Of a stretch of DNA of 64,000 bases, positions 27,009 through 36,000 are shown piece after piece; position 1 is the stretch's first letter; every line of letters starts with the position of its first letter. This DNA is from Niastella yeongjuensis (lineage in GTDB: Bacteria > Bacteroidota > Bacteroidia > Chitinophagales > Chitinophagaceae). The stretch covers positions 620,001-684,000 of the forward strand of contig NZ_FOCZ01000004.1 of assembly GCF_900110245.1 (NCBI RefSeq). The letters are read 5' to 3'. Position numbers and translations under genes: made by a program. The notes below the pieces were generated by a model. That model searched no databases, was not told where the DNA came from, and saw nothing but the letters and a program-made list of their open reading frames with translations.

Positions 27009-27080
27009 AAAAAAGAGGACGTACCGGAATGCCTGGTACGTCCTCCCTCACTATAATAAACTACACCGGGTGCGCCCGGT
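27009..27080 (-). terminator. Double-hairpin terminator after the NHL/TIG lipoprotein gene
   Basis: A small stem ACCGGG/CCCGGT (27065-27080) lies directly after the stop codon. A perfect 11-bp stem GAGGACGTACC/GGTACGTCCTC (27015-27045) follows, with a T-run on the minus strand (27009-27014). Confidence 0.85.
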
Positions 27081-27082
27081 AG

Positions 27083-28462
27083 TTATTGCATCGAAATCTT
27101 TCGGATCAATGCGTTGGTAAAATCTGCCACATAACAATTACCCTTGTTATCGATGCCAATGCCGCTGGGGCCATAAAAAGTTGCTATATCGACGGTTCCA
27201 TTGGTTGCGCCAAAAAAACCGGTACCAGCAAGGGTAGTCACAACGCCGCCGGGTGTTATTTTACGAATTCGTTGGCCATAGGTTTCCGTTACGTATAAAT
27301 TGCCATTGCTGTCGAACCGGAGGCCATTGGGATTATCAAAGCTGGCGCCTGTGCCTGTTCCGTTGGTACCACCAACAGTACCACTACCGGCAAAGGTGCT
27401 CACGGTACCGTCTGGGGTAATTTTACGGATCTTATTATTACCCTGATAGGTTCCGCCGACAGTGGTGAAGGTAAATTTACCTTCTGCCACGTACACATTG
27501 TCGTTGCCGTCTATCGCCAAACCGGCTGGAAGGCAGAACGACGCTGAAGCACCGACACCATCCTTTCCGCCAGGAATGCTGTTACCAGCCAGGGTAGTTA
27601 CCACGCCGGCAGGGGTGATCTTTTTTATTTTACAGTTGCCATTGTCCACTACAAGCACATTTCCGTTTTTATCTACACCAATGCCCTGCAACCACCCGAA
27701 TTTGGCAGCAGTACCTGTTCCATCTACATCCCCATAGGTGCTACCGGCCAAAGTAGTAACAACGCCCGCCTGTGTAACCTTCCTCACTCTGTTGTTTCCC
27801 GCATCGGTCACATACAGCGTGCCGGCCGCATCGATGGCAATACCAGTTAAGTTGTTAAAAAAGGGACCTATACCCGTTCCATCATCTGCACCAGCCCCGA
27901 CGCCGCCAGCAAACGTAGTAACAACACCATTCGGTGTAATTTTGCGAATGGCATTATTGTAGCTGTCGGCAATATAAATATTCCCATTGGCATCTGTCAC
28001 TGCATCTGAAGGGCCATGAAAACTGGCCGCCGTGCCAATACCATCAGCAAAACCAGATTTTCCACTGATGCCCGCCAGCGTGCTTACTACATAACTGGAA
28101 TCATACGTAAACACCGGGCCGGTAATGACGGTTCCGTTAATGTACACCGTTACCTTCCCTGTCCCTGCACCCAGCGGTACCTTTACCAGCAGCTGTGTTT
28201 TACTGGCAGAAGTCAGCTCTGCTTTTATGCCATTGAAAAACACACTATCCTGTTTCAGCGTATCACTAAAACCCGAGCCGAATATGCGTATTAATGAGCT
28301 GGCGGGTCCATTAGAAGGCAACAACGCGCTTACAACCGGAATAGCGACGGTATCCTTTGGTGGGTTGGAAGAAGATCCGGAATCGCTCTTGCTGCAGGCT
28401 AACAACATAAAACCAGCGGCAACACACACGCACAACAGGGTGCGGTAAAAAGTTATTTTCAT
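27083..28462 (-). CDS. NHL-repeat lipoprotein with IPT/TIG domain
   Basis: 459 residues. Lipobox MLLACS is followed by a Ser/Gly/Asn linker. Residues ~40-120 form an IPT/TIG immunoglobulin-like domain (LLPSNGPASSLIRIFGSGF; KVTVYINGTVI). Residues 125-459 hold about six NHL blades with the repeated pattern GPSDAVTDANGNIYIADSYNN-like / IRKITPNGVVTTFAG, forming a beta-propeller. Such proteins are often encoded next to SusC/SusD and act as surface glycan-binding or scaffold proteins. It is upstream of the broken SusC on the same strand, ending 220 bases before the truncated region with a strong terminator between. It is therefore transcriptionally separate today. Confidence 0.85.
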   Translation of the reverse strand: MKITFYRTLLCVCVAAGFMLLACSKSDSGSSSNPPKDTVAIPVVSALLPSNGPASSLIRIFGSGFSDTLKQDSVFFNGIKAELTSASKTQLLVKVPLGAGTGKVTVYINGTVITGPVFTYDSSYVVSTLAGISGKSGFADGIGTAASFHGPSDAVTDANGNIYIADSYNNAIRKITPNGVVTTFAGGVGAGADDGTGIGPFFNNLTGIAIDAAGTLYVTDAGNNRVRKVTQAGVVTTLAGSTYGDVDGTGTAAKFGWLQGIGVDKNGNVLVVDNGNCKIKKITPAGVVTTLAGNSIPGGKDGVGASASFCLPAGLAIDGNDNVYVAEGKFTFTTVGGTYQGNNKIRKITPDGTVSTFAGSGTVGGTNGTGTGASFDNPNGLRFDSNGNLYVTETYGQRIRKITPGGVVTTLAGTGFFGATNGTVDIATFYGPSGIGIDNKGNCYVADFTNALIRKISMQ

Positions 28463-28633
28463 GGGATTGGCTTTACTATTTTGATATTGACGGCGAAACT
28501 AATAAAGTGAATGAAATATTGATATACGAGTTTGTAACTGCGCAGTTTCGGCAAAAATCCGCGTCAATATCGACCATAAGATGCTTTACATGATAAGTTG
28601 CTATTGGTAAAAACAATGCAGGCCAACATTTAT
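28463..28633. promoter_or_regulatory. Upstream region of the NHL/TIG gene with a 12-bp palindrome
   Basis: AACTGCGCAGTT (28536-28547) is a perfect palindrome about 75 bases upstream of the lipoprotein ATG. A near -7 box TAGTTTCG lies on the minus strand (28494-28501). Nothing else is evident. Confidence 0.3.
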
Positions 28634-28668
28634 AAAAAAAGCCGATACAACAAATGTGTTGTACCGGC
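28634..28668 (-). terminator. Terminator after the small lipoprotein gene
   Basis: The stem GCCGATACAAC/GTTGTACCGGC (one G-U type mismatch, six-base loop) is followed on the minus strand by seven T residues. It lies eight bases beyond the stop codon. Confidence 0.85.
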
Positions 28669-28675
28669 TTTCTAT

Positions 28676-29107
28676 TTATTGCTTTACAAATTTATACTTT
28701 ATCATTTCATCGGGATCACCTTTCCATATAAACAGATCCCAGGGTGGTCTGTTCTCTGAAAATCCTTGTCCGGACAGGTAGAACTCAATTCCGCCTTTTC
28801 CATCTCTATTCATCAAGGTATAGGTAATTTCTAATCCGGTACTTACCCCACCTGTAATTCCATTATTTACATTATTAATGATCTTCCAGGAGCCATCTGC
28901 ATTCAGCTTCTCTGTAGTATCCTTTGCCATACTAACAATAGAATTATTCAATCCCTGTAAAACACAAGTGCCATCTGCTTTTATTGTAATTCTGGCGCCA
29001 TCAACTGCCTGCCAAACGCCCACAAAATCGCTCTTGTCAAAATGGTGTTCCCGACAACCCAATAGTGACAGGATAAATCCAAACATAACGTATTTTAATC
29101 TCAGCAT
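28676..29107 (-). CDS. Small lipoprotein, lipocalin-like composition, unknown function
   Basis: 143 residues from the ATG at 29107; a TTG-initiated longer frame and an ATG at 29122 are alternatives. The signal ends in the lipobox LSLLGC. The mature part starts FVGVWQAVDGARITIKADGTCVL, which has the look of a lipocalin-like strand-turn-strand (GxW near the N-terminus). It ends WDLFIWKGDPDEMIKYKFV. It is probably a small beta-barrel attached to a membrane. There are no close partners; the neighbouring minus-strand genes have their own terminators. Confidence 0.6.
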   Translation of the reverse strand: MLRLKYVMFGFILSLLGCREHHFDKSDFVGVWQAVDGARITIKADGTCVLQGLNNSIVSMAKDTTEKLNADGSWKIINNVNNGITGGVSTGLEITYTLMNRDGKGGIEFYLSGQGFSENRPPWDLFIWKGDPDEMIKYKFVKQ

Positions 29108-29313
29108 TGTCCGTATATACATGCTATTAAAAAAATCAAATATAACATTCCAATTGATTTCTTTCACAAACAATAACAGTCCCAGTCATTATTTGGATTA
29201 AGTCACCAACCAATTCAAAAATATTTGGAGAAGGGGCGAATTTGGTGGATACACGAGGGTGCCAGACAACTTGGACAAGCCGAAATAATAGGACTATAGG
29301 AATTCTCATTTTC

Positions 29314-29970
29314 CTATAGATATCCATATCGAAACAATGTCAGCATCACCGTATCATAAGTGGCATGAAAAAAGATCAAATACCATAAATTGCCCTTGAA
29401 TAGTTTGTACAAGGCAAGCATTAGAATGGCCCCGATAAATATACTGATCAACGCAGAACCACCTTCCTGAAAATGATAAGCAGTAAACAATATGCTTTGA
29501 ATAATACCGGCCATCCAAAACCCGCGTCTGGTATTTCCAAAGGACCGCCGCAACAGTGTCAGAATCAATCCACGAAAGATTATCTCTTCATAGGGAATTA
29601 CCAGTAACCAGGCAATCATCAACAGTCCGAAAAATTGGTTTTGATTATGCCGGATACCTTCAAAATCACTAAGATTTGCCGGGGGCAACCCGGTAAGTTT
29701 TAGGATCAAAGGTCCAAGAATAAAATATAAGACTAAGCCCCAGATAACCCCGAGCATACTGCCAATTATCATTGCCCGCCAACTAAGGTCTTTCCAGCGG
29801 AAACCAATATCAGCAAAAGTTTGTTTATAATAACGCAGGTACAGGTAGGTGATCAGCAAAATCACCGGAGGATAGATGATCATAGGCAAGCCTGCCACAT
29901 GCGGCAAAATACAAACGAACGCAATTATAAACGCATCTGTCCATCGAAAGGGAAGCAATCGTTCTTTCAT
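29314..29970 (-). CDS. CPBP-family intramembrane metalloprotease (CAAX/Abi type)
   Basis: 218 residues, about six to seven membrane helices. All three CPBP motifs are present: EE-x3-R in PYEEIIFRGL (Glu128, Glu129, Arg133), the histidine in FTAYHF (His166) and H-x3-D in FFHATYDTV (His202, Asp206). These residues form the active site of type II CAAX prenyl endopeptidase-like proteases. In bacteria they act in peptide maturation, immunity to bacteriocins or membrane-protein quality control. No bacteriocin gene is obvious nearby, so the substrate is unknown. Confidence 0.88.
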   Translation of the reverse strand: MKERLLPFRWTDAFIIAFVCILPHVAGLPMIIYPPVILLITYLYLRYYKQTFADIGFRWKDLSWRAMIIGSMLGVIWGLVLYFILGPLILKLTGLPPANLSDFEGIRHNQNQFFGLLMIAWLLVIPYEEIIFRGLILTLLRRSFGNTRRGFWMAGIIQSILFTAYHFQEGGSALISIFIGAILMLALYKLFKGNLWYLIFFHATYDTVMLTLFRYGYL

Positions 29971-30070
29971 TACATATGAATATATAAATAAGCATTAGTA
30001 GTTATTCGATGCTTAACATTACACTCATTGGCAGATTATTTCGTTTCCTGTCCGGAAGGTGTATATGCAC

Positions 30071-30094
30071 AAAAAAAGCGCTGAATTTCAGCGC
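30071..30094 (-). terminator. Terminator after the 188-residue secreted protein gene
   Basis: The stem GCGCTGA/TCAGCGC with a three-base loop is followed by seven T residues on the minus strand. Confidence 0.8.
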
Positions 30095-30121
30095 CTTCTG
30101 TTTTTATTTGAGATAAATAAA

Positions 30122-30688
30122 TCACATCATTGTTTTCTGCTTATTTAACCTGCTGCTAATGGTACAGGGAGCTACAAAAATACAATTAGTAGGTTTCCCT
30201 TTTTGCGCAAGCCCAATTTGATTAAAAGATTGCCTTAGTGTTAAAGTCTGACTATTCAATATTTTAATTGCTAACTCATTTACAGTCGCCTTGCTGACAG
30301 GATCTACAGGGGTGTTTGGTTCTTTTAACCTGTAACAGTTTACGTTTATCACAAATAGAATTGGCAGTACGATGTGAATTTTATTCTTTTTGCAATAGGC
30401 AACATAGCGTTTATCCCAGATCTTTAGCGGATCGGCAAGCAGGCTTTCAATGCGCTTTTTATAAACGGCATTTAAATCGCCTGAAATAAAGGTGGATATC
30501 GATTGTGAGGAGAAACTAATTTCCAGAAAATGAATTCCGGTATAACAGGTGTCTACAAAAGGTTCAGAGTAAAATTGACGTTGTAGATAGGTTGCCAGGA
30601 CTGTATCAGCCGGCTCAACCGTTTGCTTTTGCTGTGCCAGGGAGGCTATAGCAATAAAATTCAAAATAAAGAACAAATAAACTTTCAT
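30122..30688 (-). CDS. Secreted protein of unknown function
   Basis: 188 residues with a signal peptide (FILNFIAIASLAQQ). Features of the mature part are VDTCYTGIHFLEISFS, a KIHIVLPILFVINVNCYRL strand pair and a C-terminal QIGLAQKGKPTNCIF segment. Four cysteines could form disulfides. The overall impression is a periplasmic alpha/beta protein. I do not recognise the family. It is flanked by terminators and therefore a single-gene transcript. Confidence 0.5.
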   Translation of the reverse strand: MKVYLFFILNFIAIASLAQQKQTVEPADTVLATYLQRQFYSEPFVDTCYTGIHFLEISFSSQSISTFISGDLNAVYKKRIESLLADPLKIWDKRYVAYCKKNKIHIVLPILFVINVNCYRLKEPNTPVDPVSKATVNELAIKILNSQTLTLRQSFNQIGLAQKGKPTNCIFVAPCTISSRLNKQKTMM

Positions 30689-30801
30689 GAAGTGCTTTTA
30701 AGGGTTATCGAATTTTTCAATCTGCTCAATAGCAAATACTTGGCCATTTTCTTTAACCCCATGCATTACGCAATTTTACCAAGGAGTTTTACGAATAAAA
30801 A

Positions 30802-30830
30802 AAGCCTCCCAATGTATGGGAAGCTTTTTC
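30802..30830. terminator. Bidirectional-looking terminator hairpin
   Basis: AAGCCTCCCA/TGGGAAGCTT (one bulge, five-base loop) has a plus-strand T-rich tail and A residues upstream, so both strands could terminate. It most likely serves the minus-strand gene ending at 30855. Confidence 0.75.
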
Positions 30831-30854
30831 TTTTTATTCTCTCCTGTACTTAGG

Positions 30855-31364
30855 TTAAACTTTTTTAGCTATCTCCTTTATTTCCATTTCGGTTAGACCC
30901 GTATTGGCTAAATATAAAATATATCCATCCCGCTCGCAATAGCAAAATGTATTCGTCATCATTTCATTTCCATCTTCGATTTCTCCATTAATATAGTGGT
31001 GAACCAAACCTGCTACTTCCTCTAATGGAGAACTGTCTTTTTTTATGACAGCTAATGTGCCTAATTCAAACTCCAGAGAATGGGCAACTTGCATTAGAAT
31101 GTCGGAATTAACGCATTGAATGTTGTTTACAAGCACCTTCTTCTTATTAACTTTGATAACAACAACTTCGCCGATGTCGTAACTTAAAGCATCTTTTAAA
31201 GGATCAAAGTTCAAGATGTTAACATCATTGCCTTCAAATATTCTTTCCAATATCAATGTATAAAAATCCTTTACAAAAGAATGCATCTCTTTAGTAGTAT
31301 CATCCACCTTTATTACTATTAAGTTCCGATTCGGGTATTCAGTTATCTTAATGTGTTCTTTCAT
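30855..31364 (-). CDS. Cytosolic protein of unknown function
   Basis: 169 residues without signal peptide or membrane helix. It is a mixed alpha/beta protein (NRNLIVIKVDD, EVVVIKVNKKKVLVNN, GTLAVIKKD, TNTFCYCERDGYILYLANTG). The small size, acidity and lone position would suit an immunity-like protein, but no toxin is adjacent. The family is not recognised. It has its own downstream terminator. Confidence 0.45.
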   Translation of the reverse strand: MKEHIKITEYPNRNLIVIKVDDTTKEMHSFVKDFYTLILERIFEGNDVNILNFDPLKDALSYDIGEVVVIKVNKKKVLVNNIQCVNSDILMQVAHSLEFELGTLAVIKKDSSPLEEVAGLVHHYINGEIEDGNEMMTNTFCYCERDGYILYLANTGLTEMEIKEIAKKV

Positions 31365-31459
31365 TTTTTATGATTCGACTGCCACAGTCTATAATTATCA
31401 ATACTGGATAAAAAAGTTTCCTCATAGTGTGATCGGGGTTCGGATTAATACATCGCCCC

Positions 31460-31888
31460 TTATATACTATTCTTTTTTCTATTTATTATTTCATATTTAT
31501 CCTGATCTGCATTGTAAGAAAAAGTAAACACCTCGCTTCCACCATTGAGCAGATTAATTCCTGTAGACTTTTTCTCAACCTGGTAATCAATAATACCTAC
31601 ATCAAAGTTACCCTTATTTAGTTCTATAGGAAATAATTTCAAAACACTCAGGCTTTTTCTTCCTTTCATAACTGCGTCAAAATTTTCAATGTTTATGATC
31701 TTATGCTGACCCAATTTTGATGGCAGTTCAATATCGTCACATTTCCACACATAAAGTGTTTCGGTCGGAAATTTTTCCATATGCTGCATAATAGCCATTG
31801 CATATACACTGTCGGTCCCTACTTCCTTATTTCTAAATGAGGTACTTACGATCAAAGCGATTATGAACCAGATAGTTTTGACTTTCAT
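31460..31888 (-). CDS. Small exported protein of unknown function
   Basis: 142 residues starting MKVKTIWFIIALIVSTSF, a signal peptide or N-terminal anchor. The mature part contains ETLYVWKCDDIELPSKLG, NFDVGIIDYQVEKK and GGSEVFTFSYNADQDKYEII; the last segment is typical of small periplasmic beta-proteins in this phylum. A 14-bp palindrome lies upstream of its start. No function assigned. Confidence 0.5.
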   Translation of the reverse strand: MKVKTIWFIIALIVSTSFRNKEVGTDSVYAMAIMQHMEKFPTETLYVWKCDDIELPSKLGQHKIINIENFDAVMKGRKSLSVLKLFPIELNKGNFDVGIIDYQVEKKSTGINLLNGGSEVFTFSYNADQDKYEIINRKKNSI

Positions 31889-32254
31889 AAATAATTATTT
31901 GATGATTGATTGAGGTACAGTGGCAATGACACCTGATTTATTGTATATATACAACCTCGCCACCGAAGAACACGAATATTCTCCAAATCGACACGGTTAT
32001 TGTCCAAAACCGCACGTCTATAGAATTGTTTTGGGTTATTTTTTAAAAAACATATCTTCAATGTAATTAAACTGTACCATTAACCTTAATTCCTTCACAT
32101 GAAGTTACGTCTTCCAATAATAGGCCTGTGTTTGCCCAATCACACCAGCCTCAGGGCACTTCATCTTCCTTTTTCTTTTTTACACAAGGTCCATCATTAG
32201 AACGCAACCGGTGACATTTCGGTTGAGGTACGCATTTATTATCTCAAATAAACT
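31889..32254. promoter_or_regulatory. Gene-free stretch with 14-bp palindrome
   Basis: TTGTATATATACAA (31941-31954) is a perfect palindrome about 53 bases upstream of the exported-protein start at 31888. The nine-mer TTGAGGTAC occurs once near each end of the region. I see no coding potential here. Confidence 0.3.
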
Positions 32255-32260
32255 TTGTCT

Positions 32261-32719
32261 ATGAAAAAAGTAAAATTCAGCCTGATTCTTTCGGCCCTGA
32301 TTGCATTGACTGTAACCCAGTCCTCTGCAAAGGCAATTGCGCCATGGGACTATCCAATTACACAACATGCCAGTAAATTTACTCCGCTTCGCGCCAGAAC
32401 CACATCACTTGACGATGTAACATTGCTGTTATCTAATTACGCTGATCTAGGCTTTGAGATCTGGCTGTATTCTTATGCTGGGGGTGAATCTTATTACGTT
32501 GACATTCCTTCTTACCAAAGCGGGCACAGTATTGATGTACCACTTACAGTTCCGGAAGGCAATTACGACATTACTTTTGCGTCAAATAATATCAGCACGC
32601 CAACGTACCATTTATACACGGTAGGATGCGATTTATTTGGGGAAGGTTCTGGCTATTACGTCTTTACGAACGTATCCATTTCAGGCACCCCGTCCTGCAA
32701 CAAAATTACCATTGAATAG
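32261..32719 (+). CDS. Small exported protein of unknown function
   Basis: 152 residues from the ATG at 32261, two codons inside a longer TTG-started frame. The signal peptide reads MKKVKFSLILSALIALTV, with a cut near SSAKA. The mature part is beta-rich, Ser/Thr/Tyr-rich, and carries two cysteines (YTVGCDLFG and GTPSCNKITIE), which could pair. It is followed by a very strong terminator, so it is a monocistronic transcript. The family is not recognised. Confidence 0.55.
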   Translation: MKKVKFSLILSALIALTVTQSSAKAIAPWDYPITQHASKFTPLRARTTSLDDVTLLLSNYADLGFEIWLYSYAGGESYYVDIPSYQSGHSIDVPLTVPEGNYDITFASNNISTPTYHLYTVGCDLFGEGSGYYVFTNVSISGTPSCNKITIE

Positions 32720-32741
32720 TAAGCAAGTTACTACTCAAAAG

Positions 32742-32775
32742 CGAAAAGCCAGACTGGAAACAGTCTGGCTTTTCG
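32742..32775 (+). terminator. Strong terminator after the exported-protein gene
   Basis: A perfect 15-bp stem, CGAAAAGCCAGACTG and its complement, closed by a GAAA tetraloop. The 3' arm ends in a TTTT run. Confidence 0.85.
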
Positions 32776-32799
32776 TTTAGTACACCCCCCTCGCCTATT

Positions 32800-32838
32800 T
32801 GTAACATTTGTTACAGGCAATTGTAACCGATGTTACAA
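32800..32838. promoter_or_regulatory. Tandem Crp/Fnr-like dyads upstream of the T9SS protein gene
   Basis: TGTAACatttGTTACA (32800-32815) and TTGTAACcgatGTTACAA (32821-32838) are two copies of one perfect dyad, TGTAAC-N4-GTTACA. Their centres are 22 bases apart, two helical turns. With the -7 box at 32859-32866 the centres would fall near -42 and -64, the classical positions for Crp/Fnr-type activators. Confidence 0.6.
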
Positions 32839-32858
32839 GTTTCCCAGCTTACCAACTG

Positions 32859-32866
32859 CATTTTTG
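32859..32866 (+). promoter_or_regulatory. -7 box of the T9SS protein gene
   Basis: CATTTTTG matches TAnnTTTG at 7 of 8 positions. No good -33 element is present, which fits an activator-dependent promoter behind the tandem dyads. The leader to the ATG at 33017 would be about 145 bases. Confidence 0.45.
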
Positions 32867-32931
32867 CGGCTACACCAAATAGTCAATCACATAACAAATT
32901 TTTCCAAAATGTTTACCACAACAACCTGGTG

Positions 32932-32967
32932 TTCGTCCCGGCGCAACGATGTTCATCCCATTTATTT
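32932..32967. repeat. 36-bp imperfect repeat, copy 1
   Basis: TTCGTCCCGG and ATCCCATTTATTT, 13 bases apart, occur here in the leader of the T9SS protein gene. They recur with identical spacing at 40989-41024, with both end blocks identical. No coding role is apparent. Confidence 0.45.
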
Positions 32968-33016
32968 GGGCGGCGCAGGTAATCGAAGCAAATTCGCGCC
33001 CGTAAAAAATCTTCTG

Positions 33017-36000
33017 ATGAATATGGCTCAACGTATACTCCTATTAACCCTTTTATTTTTTGGTGCAGCCGGCACACTGTCTGCACAACTTACCTGGACG
33101 GGCGCTTCTGGTACCGATTGGGGCACAGCCTCCAACTGGTCACCGGCAGGTGTGCCCTCTACTACAACCGATGTAATTATTCCCAATACCACCAACAAAC
33201 CCGTTGTGAGTGCAGCGGGGGGACAAGTAAAAACGGTAACCGTTCAAAACGGCGGCGTGCTCACTATTGCTGCAACGGCCAACCTGTTTATTTTTGGCAG
33301 CGGGTCGGCAGGGATATTGAACCTGGGAACTGTAAACAACAATGGTATCATAGATATTGGCCAAACAGGCGGTGCTACCGATTACGGTATTCAAAACAGC
33401 AACGTATTCAACAACAATGCGGGTGCACAGCTCAACATCGACGGGTGTAACATTGCCGGCATTTATGCGGTAAGCAATACGTTCAACAATGCAGGCACCA
33501 TTGCCATGGGCAACTGGTCGTCAGTTGGTGCTTTGCTAACAGACCTCGGCACCGGTACATTAAGCAACAATACCGGCGGCATCATAAAAGGCGCAGGTAC
33601 TATAAGCACATCCCGCTTTACCAACGCCGGTGGCTCCCTGGGGCCTGAATACTGGGATAGGGGACGTGCTACTGGTATTATAACCTTCAACGCAGCAGTA
33701 AACTTTGCCAACACACCCCTTAAGATAGATGTAAACGGCACCACCGCAAATATCTTATATGACCAGATTGCAGTAGCTGGGGCAGTGACCCTCGGCAGCA
33801 ACCTGGCAGTTACAATAGGTTATACGCCTGCTGATGGCGATGAAATAACTTTTTTAACCGGTTCGTCAATTACGGGAACGTTCAATAGCATTACGGGTGT
33901 ACCCGCAGGCTGGAGCGTTGCGTATTTTCCTGATGCAGTAAAATTAGTTTACAAAACAAATTACTGGACGGGTAGAATAAATACCGACTGGAATACCGCC
34001 GGCAACTGGAGCATAGGTATTGTACCTGCTGCCGATCAACTGGCAACGATTCCCGATGTAACAAATGACCCGGTGATCAGTACAGCAGGAAGTGTAGCAA
34101 AGTTTTTAAAGGTACTACCGGGCGGAGCCCTTACGATAGCAACAACAGGCGTTTTAACAATTGCCGGCGGCGCGGCTTTTGATCTTGATTCGTCCAATTG
34201 TATGGTCAACCAGGGCACGGTGGTGAACAATGGTACCATTACCATTGCCAACCTTACAATAGACAGAGGTTTTTCATACGGTATAAACAATGCAGCCACT
34301 TTCACCAATGCTGCAGGAGCAACCATCAATATTAATGGCATTACAACTGGTTTGGACGGGCTGTTAAACCAGGCGAGCGGAACCTTCACCAATAGCGGCA
34401 CCATTTCCATTGGTGCTACGGGTGATGCCGGCGCAAGGGGTATTGAAAATATTGGCACCTTTAATAACAATACAGGTGGCCTAATCAATATAGACAGAGC
34501 CCGCAGTGTCGGACTCTACAATAATGGCATCCTCGACAACTTTGGTATTCTGAAGATCGGCGCAAACGCTGCTTCCGGAAACACCGGTATCAGAAACCTG
34601 AATAATTTTAGAACCGAAAGCGGTTCACAAATAAGCATTGACCAGGTAATATCTAACGGGCTTGCTAATAGTGGCGTATTCGACAACTCGGGCTCCCTTA
34701 AGATAGGGTCATTGACCGGTGGTAATACTTTTACTACAGGAATCAGCAACTCTAATACCTGCAGGAATTTAGGTGGCCCAATAACTATAGATCGTGTGAC
34801 CACAGGCATTTCACTTACATCGAACATGGATAATTACAGGACCATTACCATTGGAGAACTGGCCAGTGTAGCAACCATGATAGACGGAAGTTCCTTCGGA
34901 AAATTCATCAACAACACAAATGGCATCTTAAAAGGTTCCGGCCTCATCAAAGCAGCTGGCTATTCGAATAACGGAGGAAAACTGGCGCCGGGTACACCCA
35001 TTGGCATTATGAGTTTTAATGGTAGTACAAGCATAAATGGAGGCGGTCTGGAAATAGACCTGAATGGCACAGCCACAGCCGGTACCAGTTTTGACCAACT
35101 GGCAGTGAATGGTACGGCCACTATTACTGGAACACTGTCCGTAAATCAGAATTATACACCAGCCATTGGCGATGAAGTAACTATCATAAGCGCCACAACA
35201 ATAAGCGGTGTATTTAATACTACGAATCTTCCCGCAAACTGGTATGTAAATTACAAAACAGATAAAGTGACCTTGTCTTATGGTGTAACCCAAACCACCT
35301 GGACAGGCGCCGTTAACACCGACTGGAACAATGCCGGTAACTGGAGCGCAGGTATACCCAACGCTTCGATGGATATAACCATCCCCAATGTAACCAACAG
35401 CCCGGTTGTGAATGACGAAAAAATTGCCAAATCAATCACGGTACAAACCGGGGCTTCGCTAACAATTTCTTCAACAGGCAGCTTAACCATTAATGGAAGT
35501 ACCACAAACGGTTTACTGAACCTGGGAACGGTAAACAACAATGGTGTTATCACGCTTGGCAATACCGCCGCAGTGGGCGCTAACGGAATTCGTAATGAAG
35601 GAACCTTTAACAACAACACGGGCAGCCAGATAAAAATTGACCGGGTTACCACCACCAACATTTTCAACGTGTCGGGTACCTTCACCAATGCGGGTACCAT
35701 AACCATTGGCGCAAATGCAGCCTCAGGAACAGATGGCATCGATAATTATGGCGTATTTAACAACAATACAGGCGCACAGATCTTTATTGACCGGGTTACA
35801 AGTGCAGGTATTTATCAACCCGGAACCGGCTTTACCAACCAGGGTAACATTACCATTGGTTCGTTGAGTAGCGGCAATACCATTGCTTATGGTATTTATA
35901 CTGATAATATCTTCAACAACACCGGCGGACAAATAAATATTGATCGCGTAACTACCCCCATTACGGTCAATGCCAACGCATTTAATAATACCGGTGCTGT

